Both the position numbers and the translations under genes were made by a program. 64,000 bases of DNA, taken from positions 744,001-808,000 of the forward strand of contig OV277857.1 of the NCBI GenBank assembly GCA_922989275.2. Reading direction: 5' to 3'. The stretch comes from Gari tellinella (Eukaryota > Mollusca > Bivalvia > Cardiida > Psammobiidae). Shown one piece after another: positions 40,601-52,600 of the stretch. Below the pieces are notes generated by a model, which did not search any database, was not told the origin of the DNA, and saw nothing but the letters and a program-made list of their open reading frames with translations. Within the stretch, counting starts at the first letter, position 1; the number at the start of each line of letters is the position of its first letter.

Positions 40601-43600
40601 TGTCAGCTTCTCTAGGTTGAGCGAAATATGGCCTGTGGACCTCTTGTTAGTCTGTCTGTTAGTCCACAACTTTAACTTTTTTATTATTTTATTATTATAC
40701 CAGATTTATATAGCGCTCTTTTCACACAGGAGTTGTGACCAATCAAATGTTTGAGAACGATCTCAGACTCACTCAAACATAACCTTGGACCCTGACATGT
40801 ATTTAATGTTCAGTTTGTTCTTGTCACTCCAGGTGGAACAAGGTGTACTTTATATTCTATCTACTTGGACTTGGTTCTCTAATACCATGGAACTTTTTCA
40901 TAACTGCCAGCGATGTAAGTATATAACAACCTTATCCCTTTACTCCATAGATATGCATACTTACGCATTTTATTTATTCATACCCTCAAGAAAATAGTTC
41001 CAATTTATACAGAAATGAATATGTTAGAAATACATGCTGTGATTATCATAAACTTTGAACAAATGGCTTTCATCACAAAGAAAATGGTCCAAAAGGTGTA
41101 AGTTGAATGGCAAACTGTGTAGACCCTTGTCAGACTGCCTCTCAGGAGCAGTTTGATCAGGGTCTACATCATTTGTTTAGACAAATGTGTCCTAAACGTT
41201 TAGGATCATTACAGTAGGTTTTGTCACATACATAAAACCTTTACCCTTACCCCCAAGTCCATTTGTTATTTGCAAACAGTTTGGATTCAGATCAGACACC
41301 ACATAAAAGATTATGCATCATCTGATCAGGATCCAGACTGTTTGAAATGCATTTCAATATTTCTTGAGTCAAAATACCTAACATTTTAGAGTTAAAAGCA
41401 GACAACGCATTTTTAACCCTTTACCCAATAACCCCGTTTATAACATTAAATCAGGTGATCACTTAAGCAGGTTGAAAGTAAAGCAGAATGTGCCTTAATG
41501 CACATTCTGCTTTACTTTCAGCCTGCTTTAAACTACCATCTACTAGGCTATATAAAAATATTTGTTATAGAAATTGGTCATGAGGGTATAAACTGGAACT
41601 ATTTTCTTCAGCCGAGGAGTCAGCTAAATACGCTTAAAGTCACTTCTATATGGGAAAGGGTTAAAAGTAGATGAAGTTATGGCATTTGAGAAACTTTGGA
41701 AAGATTATTATTATATTTTCCCCCTTTTTATCTGGTTAATAAGCATACATGTACAATATGATATTTTTGTCCCGGCAATGATTTATCATTCACGGATTGA
41801 ATGAATGGAATGAATGATGTTTTACGGCCCCTTGACACAGATGGTCATTTAGAGCTAGCTGATTAAATGCCTATGCCCAAACATTGTTTAAACTTTTCTG
41901 TTAACTCATTCACCCCTGAAACTCTTAATGAACAATTCCATTTTCCAATTAAATCAAGCCTTATTTTGCTGTTTACTACATTGCAAAATAAACAATGCAG
42001 AGCCTGATCAGAGGGCTCCTGCAGGAACCCTCTGATCAGAGTCTTTACTGTTTGCTTAGGACAAGTGTACTCTTTACGGGTACACTGTTTGTAAGTGACA
42101 AATATATTGATCACTAGGTTGAATGTGTTGAATAGTTGATAACTTGATAAATACATAATGTGTACAGTAAAACCTCTCTATAGTGACCACTTATTTGTTC
42201 TAATTAATAGCTGTTTATGACAGATGACTTTGTTTTACTGTCATCTTGCTTTAAGCTGTCACTTGTCTTTTATACAATCAAATAGCCATCATTTTAGTGA
42301 TCGTTATAGGGAGGTTTTACTGTATTTTATCTGTTCAGTATTTTTAGTCTATTTTATCTTTCAGTACTAAATGTATTTTATCTGTTAGTATTTTAAGTCT
42401 ATTTTATCTTTTCAGTATTTTAAGTCTATTTTATCTTTCAGTACTAAATGTATTTTAACTGTTAGTATTTTAAGTGTATTTCATCTTTTCAGTATTTTAA
42501 GTATAAGTTGCGTAACACAACGTCTGAAGACTACCTTAATCCAACGGCCCAGACGAGGATGCAGTCTATGTTTGAAAGTTATCTCACAGTGGCTAGCACC
42601 ACTGCAAACTTGCTGTTTAATTTTATAACTGCTTTATTAGTGAAAAGGTAAGTCTCTATTCTAATATCTTTAGTCATTACCATATAAATATGCCTTTTAA
42701 CCCATTACCCTTTAAATACACCTTTTTACGCCTTTAATTTATTAATCTACTGAAGAAAATAGTCCAATTATAATTTCTTTATCCTAGCAGATGGTAGCTT
42801 AAAGCAGGCTGAAAGTAAAGCAGAATGTGCCTAAAGGCACAATCTGCTTTACTTTCAACCTGCTTTAAGTGTTCACATGTCTTCAAAACTAGAAATATCT
42901 TTAGTCATTACCATATACATATGCATTTTAACCCATTACCCTATAAATATGCCTTTTTACGCCTTAAATTTATTAATCTACTGAAGAAAATAGTCCAATT
43001 TTATACAGTTATCAATATGTGCCATAAGAAATAATTTCTTTAACCTAGCAGATGGTAGCTTAAAGCAGGTTGAAAGTAAAGCAGAATGTGCCTAAAGGCA
43101 CATTCTGCTTTACTTTCAACCTGCTTTAAGTGTTCACATGTCTTCAAAACTAGAAATAGGCTATGGGGTAATGGGTTAACCTTAGAATTATTTCTACATT
43201 AAGAAAAGTAGGAACTCCTGAACCTAAAACACAGATGGCTGATTCTGAACAGTTTGATTATTTACATCCATTTCTGCCATCTATGGGCCAATTGGATGCC
43301 CCTGAGAGAGGGAAGTGGATACAGAAAACCCAGCTGTGATGCCCTACTTTTATTATCGACAGAGTTCTCTGTTTCTTTTGGATACCCAGTGTCAAGCACA
43401 GATACATCGGACCTAAGCTTATAAAGTCTCATCGGAAGGACTTGGCTCCAGCTGGATTCTGATCAAAAGCAATGTAGAAAGCTGAAAGTAGTTTACTGCA
43501 TTACTTTTATTTTGTGGAGAGTTGCCACCTGTAATCTTAAACACTTCTGTTGCATTTAACACATTCAACCCTAGCTACGAGTATACTCATCATTTACAAA

Positions 43601-46600
43601 TAATGTACCTGTTAAGATTACACTTGTCCCATGCAAACAGTGTAGACCCTGATCAGAGGGCTCCTTAAGGAGCCCTCTGATCAGGGTCTTCACTGTTTAT
43701 CATTTTGAAATATTGTTAAAATCAACCCTAAATAGTCAAAAATGGACTAGACTTATTTTGAAATTAGAATTGTCCATTAAAAGTTCAGGGTTGAATGAGT
43801 ATATGAAATTGCTTAACCCCTTTGCTGCATTGGTACGAGTACAACAATTTTTTTCAAACTGTTAGGATCCTGATCAGACACCACATAATGCAGCATCTGA
43901 TCAGGATCCAAACTGTTTGGTACTCATTTCAATATTTCTTAAGTCAAAATACTTAAAAAATTTGATTAAGGAAAAAAGCAGACAACAACTTTTTAACCCA
44001 TTACTCAATAATATGCCTTTTTTACGCCGTAAACTTATTACTCCACTTAGGAAAATAGGTTTTTTTTATACAGTGATAAATATAAATAGTAAGAAATATT
44101 TTCTATATTATAGCGGATGGTAGCTGAAAGTAGACTAAAAGTAAAGCACATTCTGCTATACTTTCAACCTGCTTTAAGTAGTCACCTGTCGTTAAATAAA
44201 AACAGGCTTTGTGGTAATGGGTTAAAATAAATGATATCACAGCATTGAAGAGATTATATGATCGCATAATGCCAATTAGACTGATCTCACTGGTAATGAC
44301 TTTGATTGTATTTCTTTTCAGGATATGTTTAAGGACAAGAATGATTTCATCTCTATTGCTGACTATTGCTATGTTTCTACTAACTGTAGTCCTTACAAAA
44401 GTGAATACAGACAAATGTAAGTACACTACAAACATTGCAAAACAATGATGAGGAAAATTGATGTTTAGAAGTACTAAGTTTTAGATAAAGACTGCAAAAA
44501 AATGCTTAGAGCTCCAGATAAAGGGAGTATTTTAAAAACCTAAATCTTTATGTCTGCATTTAACCCTATGGTGTCACTTCTCATTAGTATTGTCTCTTCG
44601 AGGCTATTCTAATGAGTAGTCACACCTTAGGATTTGGTGCTGATGTTATGCGGAAAATGTTGGATTTATTTGGTCTGTTTATCTCTTATCTGGTGCCCTG
44701 AATTTATTCTTTGGAAAATTGATGAATTAGTCAAGGCAATTCTTAGTCACTAGAGCTTGGTTTTACTATTTAACCCCTTAATCCATAGATACCCATTTTA
44801 ACACCTTAAATTTGTTTCTTTATTGAAGAAAATAGTTTCAATTTATACAGTTATGTGTCATCAGAAACATTTTTTGTATTCTAGCAGGTGGTACCTTAAA
44901 GCAGGCTGAAAAAAACACAATATGCCTTATGGCACATTCTGCTTTACTTTTAGTGTGCTTTAGGTGCCATTTATTTCTAGTGATGCATATACACATATTT
45001 TTCAGATAGTGTATCAGAGAAGGAAAAGGATACACTGATACAGTGGAGAATCTGTTATTCTTTTCCAATAAACGCGTTTACGCTAAAACTATTATTTGCA
45101 GTGCAAACAGTTTGGATCCAGGTCAGAACAAAAGTTGTTCTTTTCTACGTTTAAGTGCTTTGCGTTTGCGTATAAACGGGAAAGAATAACAGATTCTCCA
45201 CTGTACCTATGGGATCTTTAAAGGCAGATGGCTGCTAAATGCAGAGCAAAACTAATGCAGGAAGCTCTTAAAGATTTTTGCTGTCAGATATCAATGATTA
45301 CCTGTTAAGGTGAACAAACAAGTAGAAATATCCTGCCCCTTATAAGGCTTTGTTGTTGTTATCTTTTTCAGGGCAGAATAACTTTTTGATCATAACCCTT
45401 GTGACAGCTATTATAATAAATGGTAAGCATATTTTTATAGAAGTACATTTTCACTTCAGTCTCTCTTACTAAACTTCTGTCATATAATTATGCTCCAGAA
45501 ATTGACAAGACAGTTGGCTTAAAGAAGAATAAAATCTGGTAAAACAGAGATACAACCTGTTTTCGAAGACATTTGCAAGTAGTTTGAATCCAGATTTGGC
45601 CCTACTAAATGTGTGGCCTGATCTGTTCTTTAAAATGTGAAGATGTTTTTTTAACAATGTCAGAATTTTAGCAGACAGCTTTTTCAGAAGATCATTTGAT
45701 GTCTGTACTGGTTTGTCATTTCTCCCCCAATAACCTAGTATTTATGAGAGTTGGTTGCTTAACCCTTTGAACCCTAGTCCCGCATCGTAAACACCCTAAT
45801 AATTAACATAATTTAGTGGTCGTAATAGCGAGGTTTTACTGTAGTTTGAATCCAGAGTTGGCCCTACTAAATGTGTGGCCTGATCTGTTCTTTAAAATGT
45901 GAAGATGTTTTTTTAACAATGTCAGAATTTTAGCAGACAGTTTTTTCAGAAGATCATTTGATGTCTGTACTGGTTTGTCATTTCTCCCCCAATAACCTAG
46001 TATTTATGAGAGTTGGTTGCTTAACTCTTTCCTCCCTGAAACCTCAAATGGACAATTCTAGTTTTCAATTAAGTCTAGTCAATTTTTGACATTTTAGATT
46101 TGATTTTTACAAAATTGTAAAGGGTTACACTGTTTGCATAGAACAAGTGAACTCCTCACAGGTACACTGTTTGCAAATGACACATATATGCGTGACTAGG
46201 GCTCAAAGAGTTAAAGCAGAATGAAAGTAAAGTAGACAGCTCCTTACTTTTATCATTTTATAAGTATCTACCTGTCAGAATGGAGGGAAAATTTGCTACG
46301 ACACTTTTTTAGCTCACCTGAGCCATAGGCTCAAGGTGAGCTATTGGGATGGCCCTGTGTCCGGCGTCCGGCGTCGTTAACAATTGCTTCAAATGACATC
46401 TCCTCATATACCGCTTGACAGATTTCAACCAAACTTTACAGAAATGTTCCTTGGGTCAAGCTCTTTCAAATTTGTTCAAAGAATTAAAAACAATGCAGAA
46501 CTCTGGTTGCCATGGCAACCAAAGTGAAAAAATAAGGAAATCTTTAAAAATCTTCTTGTCAGAAACTGCAAGAGCCAGAGCTTAGATATTTGGCACACAG

Positions 46601-49600
46601 CATCATCTATAGGTCCTCTATCAAGTTTGTTCAAATTATGTCCCTAGGGTCAAAATTGGCCCCGCCCCGGGGGTCACAGTTTTACATAGAGTTATATATT
46701 GAAATTTTCAAACGTCTTCTTCTCTGAAACTAATATGGCTAGAGCATTGATACTCAGCATTGTGACACTTCTAGATGTCCTTTACATATTTTGTTCAAAT
46801 GGTTCCGGTCGGTTGCATAAGTAGGTCACAGGAGCTAAAAATAGATTTTTTCAATGAAATCTTTAAAAATCTTCTTGTCTGAAACTACAAGGGCCAGAGC
46901 TTAGATATTTGGCACATAGCATCATCTACTGGTCCTCTATCAAGTTTGTTCAAATTATGTCCCTGGGGTCAAAATTGGCCCCGCCCCGGGGGTCACAGTT
47001 TTACATAGAGTTATATAGTGAAATTTTCAAACGTCTTCTTCTCTGAAACTAATATGGCCAGAGCTTTGATATTCATCATGGTGACACTTCTAGATGTCCT
47101 TTACATATTTTCTTCAAATGGTTCCGGTCGGTTGCATAAGTAGGTCACAGGAGCTAAAAATAGTGTTTTTTTCAATGAAAACTTAAAAAATCTTCTTGTC
47201 TGAAACTACAAGGGCCAGAGCTTAGATATTTAACACATAGCATCATCTATAGGTCCTCTATCAAGTTTGTTCAAATTATGTCCCTAGGGTCAAAATTGGC
47301 CCCGCCCCAGGGGTCACAGTTTTGCATAGAGTTATATAGTGAAATTTTCAAACGTTTTCTTCTCTGAAACTAATACGGCCAGAGCTTTGATATTCATCAT
47401 GGTGACACTTCTAGATGTCCTTTACGTATTTTGTTCAAATGGTTCCAGTCTGTTGCATAAGTAGGTCACAGGAGCTAAAAAAAAAAAAAATTCAATGGAA
47501 ACTTAAAAAAATCTTTTTGTCTAAAACCCTTGTACCCTGATCTTAGATATTTGGCACATAGCATCATCTACAGGTCCTCTTTCAAGATTGTTCAAATTAT
47601 GCCAATCGAGTAAAAAATGACTCTGTCCTGGACATAAATCTTTTTCTCCATTTTGTCAGTTATTCTCAGGTGAGCGAAATATGCCCCATGGGGCTCTTGT
47701 TTATAGGACTGGTCATAGTATGAAAAGGCCTTGCTGTAAGGAATAAATAACAACATCAAACAGGGCTCCAAATAAGAGGGAGTCATGAGAACTAAATTAA
47801 TCCAACATTTCTCATTCATTTCAGTACCAGATTCTATGGTATCTACTCATTAGAATTGTCTCTTTGAGAGGATTCTAATGAGTAGAAACACCATAGAGTT
47901 TAATGAAGAAATAAAGATTTTTGCTTTGAAATACTCACCATTCTTGAGCTCTTGGCGTCAAAAGATGTTTCTATGAGGTTATGGGTTAAAAGTTAAAAGT
48001 GATTATGTTTTTCTATTACAGCTAGTAGTTCTGTAGTTGGTGCCTCTCTGTTTGGACTGGCGAGTTTATTTCCTGCTAAATACATGCAAGCGACTATGAC
48101 AGGCCAGGCTGTGGGTGGGCTGTTTGCAGCTCTTGCTAACATTATGTCACTTGCTATTGGATCCAGTGTTATTGAAAGTGGTCTTACATTCTTCCTAGTA
48201 GCTACAGGGTGTTCTACTATGACCTTAATAGGCTTTTGTTGCCTATATCATATAGTAAGTAAAATTTAGAGTTTTTAACCCATTAACCCATACCCTCTAT
48301 CTAGTTTTGAAGATTGATTACACTACTTAAAGCAGGTTGAAAGTAAAGTAGAATGCACCTTATGTAAGTATTCCTAATATCAGTCCTTTAAGGACAATTG
48401 AAATGCGAGGTCATTAAGGTCAAAGTCACAGTGACCTTATTCTAAAAGAATCTTGTCTGCAGCAACATGACCTAAGAATTCCTATGATCAGTACAGTCGA
48501 GACTGTCTTCAGCGACCTTCCGAGGGAGAATGGAAAAAAGGTCACTGTAGACAAACGGTCGCTATACACAAATTCCAAGTTTTCCCCTGTAGTTATTGAT
48601 TCAAAATGGAAAGAAGGGTTACAGTGTATTCTTATACAGGTAGTCATTGCAAGTATGAATATGTGTTAGAAAAGAAAAACGTGAATAAATCGTGATAAAC
48701 TGCATTTGATTTGTGTTCATTGCCATAAACAGACATCAGAATGTAATTTTTACGTTTGCTTTCTTCATCATGATTGTTTCCGCAGAAAGATACCGCTGGC
48801 CATCCATATTACACACCCCACTTATCACTACTTAGTAAGCTTTGTGTGTTGACTCGTAATCACCGTTAACGGATTATAATAATTGCCAGTACACACTTGT
48901 TTGTATGCCTTTTAAGTTTGATTGCATATAAAAAATCGCGCCTCGATCTGCAATCATTCAAACGTTTTTTCTTCGTCGGAAGGTTTCAAGCTAAATGTGT
49001 AAACCGTTAACGCTAGCTATTCTCTCAGTAAAGAATGTCAGCGAACATAACTCACGCAAATAAACCAGCAAAATTTCATAACTAATGCGTATAATCGCGT
49101 AATCAAGAAAACATATGTCGTAGAAGCAGTCTCACTGTGTAAACACTCGGTCTCGTGTAATTAGGTCAGACGATAGGCGACTTTGTCAGTAGCAGCTGAT
49201 GTATGATTTTCTAGTGTTTGAGTAAATGAAGGCGGAGCTTAGTTTGATTGACAGCTAATCATTACCAGTAGATTGACCATTCTACCAGCGTAGTACCTAC
49301 CCATATATGTTTAAGTGGCAGTTTACACGACGTAGCGTTACGAAACATAATGGTTTTTTTTTTATGGCGGCCATTACGAAAGTCGCTGTAGAAGTCCAAA
49401 ACGTCGTTTCGGGAGTTGAAAATCATGGTCGTTGTACGGATTTCGCAGGGAGTCGTTATAAACAGAGCCTTTTCAGTGTAAAACGCATTTGGGGGATCTA
49501 AAAGAGTCGTTAAAGACAAACCGTCGCTGAACACAAGGGGTCGCTAAGACAGTCTCGACAGTATTTTGATACCAGTCAATACCAGTATTGGAGGTTATAC

Positions 49601-52600
49601 CCTCAAGGTCACAACAATCTAATTCTACATAAACATGTCCGCAACTGCCTAACCAAAGTAACTAGTGAAATTTCAAATTTCTATTATCAATTTCTTAAAA
49701 TCAGTTGAAATTCAAGATCATTGGCTGAAGGTCAAAGTCACATAATCTTTTCTCTTATGTCAGCGTGCATATTATATACCATTCATCATACTCTTGTTTA
49801 TCCCATTACCCCATAGCCTGTTTCTAGTTTTGTAAATCCAATGACCTCTTAAAGCATGTTGAAAGTAAAGCAGAATGTGCCTTAAGGCACATTCTGCTTT
49901 ACTTTCAGCCTGCTTTAAGCTTACATATGCTTGGAAAGAGAAAATATTTTTTATGGTACATTTTCATGACCATATAAAGTGGAACTAGTTTCTTCAATGG
50001 AGGAATGAATTAAAATGTGTATCTATGGATAAATTGGGTAATTTGTGGTCAGTTAATCTTTACAATGTGCCTTCTGTTAGATGCAGAAACTAAACAATGG
50101 TGTGCAGTACATGTATATACTCAATTACTCATGTGTATACTTTTATTTTCAGGATTACTCAAAGTATCATATAAATGAAATAGGTATGTAACTACAGTGC
50201 TCTCTCTCTCTATAATAGCTCTCTGAGCAACAATTCCCCTTACAACAATACTTGCCACTGTTCCCCAAACAAGACAGTTATGTCTAACCCTTTTACGGCT
50301 GCAATATCCTCTGCTTAAAACTGCCGTCTGTTGTTTTTCTCAAAGTTACATATTGGACATTTTGACAGGAAAAAAACATAATGACCAGTAGCAGACAGCT
50401 TGAATCCAGATCAGACGACACATTAGGCAGCATCTGATCTTGATTCAAGCTGTTTGCAAATGTTAGCCAATTTCCCTCCCTGTAATAACTCCTTCCGAAC
50501 AACACACACCTTTTCTCCCTTTGGGTGTTGTTGTAGAGCGGGAACACTTTTGCATTGTTAGCATTGCCTCATCTTGTTGTCTACTTCAAAACAGTAAACT
50601 GCTTTTATTTGTAAGTACAGTCAAACTTCGATATCTCGAACTTGGTTAAATTGAACATACCCGTATGTCAATGTTAAAACGTGGCTTAACATTGAAATAT
50701 AGGTATGTTCGACTTAACCGAGCATGAAATAATGCAGTTCATGTGTCGAAATATCCGATAGTTCAAGTTAAGCAAGTTCGAATTATCACAGTTTGAGAGT
50801 ATAGTGAAAGCTGGTAAACTAGGATTTGATGGAGAAATAAAGATTTTAGTTTTTGAATTACTCCTCTTATCTTGAGCTCTGTCATTTCCTTTCTTTCAGG
50901 GGATACATTTAATGGTGCACTTCAGTCTGAAGAAAATTTACATCTACTTCCTAACCAACATGGCTTTGGTTATTTTAAACATATAGTTAAACAGGTAAGT
51001 GGCATCAGAACCTGATTTGCTTCTACTCATATACCCCTGAAACTTTAAATGGAAAGTTCTGATTTCTGATTAAGTTGAGTCCTTTTTAGCTCGCTTATTT
51101 GAAAATTGGGGGGTTATAGAATCACGTTGGCGTGTCAGCATTTGTTTGGGGTAAAGTTCTGGGGTAAGTGTTGAAATTTGGGAAGAGTTTCCTATCATTC
51201 TTAAACAGTGCAAGGTAGTAGAATGAAAAACTTTTCTATGATAAATTAGTAAAGACATTTCTATGAAGACAATAGTTATTATATAAAGAATAATCAAGTT
51301 AATATATCCGGATGGCTGGATAGCACAAATGTTAGCACAACGGCTTCTCACCATTGGATAAGTTGTAATACATGTAACGTGTTTGTAATCAATCTAAAAT
51401 TAACAATTCAAATCATCAGGATTGTATTATCTGGAAAAATATTGGGAATTTTAACCCTTAGCCTGCCACTCACGACTATAGCTCCATATGCAAACAGCTT
51501 GGATCCGGATGAGACGCCGAGTAACTCGGCGTCTCATCCGGATCCAAGCTGTTTGACACTCGGACAACATTTTCAGCAATTTTGAGCAACTTTGAAGCAC
51601 TTTGAAACTTGAAGCAGACGAGAAATATAGCAGACGACAATTTATTTGGCGGGCTAAGGGTTAAGCTGATCTTAATTGATCTGGTTTACTTGTACTTTAG
51701 TTTTGTGTAACATTTCAAGATTTTCTGCCTTTCAGATATGGACAGAAGGACTAACAGTGTGTTTAGTTTTCTTTGTCACCTTGTCTTGTTTTCCTGCAGT
51801 TGCGTCAGCTATTTTATCTGTGCAGAAAGGCTCCGATCCTTGGACAGGTGAGAGTGGGTTTGGTTTAAGTCATTCACCCCAATAACTTTTAATGGACAAT
51901 TCTCCAATTTCAAAATAAGTCTAATCCGTTTTTGACTATTTAGGGTTGAATTTAACAATAAATTTTAAAATGACAAACAGTGTAGACCCTGATCAAAGGG
52001 CTCCTTAATTAGTCAATCTTGGCCAAAGTTGAATGTTTGAGATAATATGTCTCTTAAAGCAGGCTGAAAGTAAAGTCCAAAGCTTATTAATGAGCTTTCC
52101 GTCTTATTTTCAGATTGCTTAAGTAGCTACCTGTCAGGATTCAAGAACATAAATTTCTTATACAGTAAAATGGTGATATTTCAGGGACTGTTGAGAATTC
52201 AGAAAAATGCTTGAATAACTGTTTTCCTTAGGTTATCCATGCAGTCATATCAGGGAGGTTTTCTATGCTTAACAAGTTGTTGTTGTTGTTGGCGTACCTG
52301 CGCTGAACACTCGCAGGACAGTTCGGTACAGACAGAATTGACTGCATAACAAGTAAAATCTGTCTCATTCACATGTGCTTTGAAATAACTGTTTACTCAA
52401 GAGTGAATGTTTGTATGACCCAGCATCTGTGATGGAGGAGGCATAGTTATTGTCCTGTCCATCAAATTTTAAAAAAGGTATTTTTCACATTGAATAAGCA
52501 TATGGAAGAAATTTGGTTAAATAAGATTTGTGTGTAAAATTGGTACAAAGGCAGTGTAGGAATGATTTTAATATTACATTAAGATTAAAGACAATTTCTG

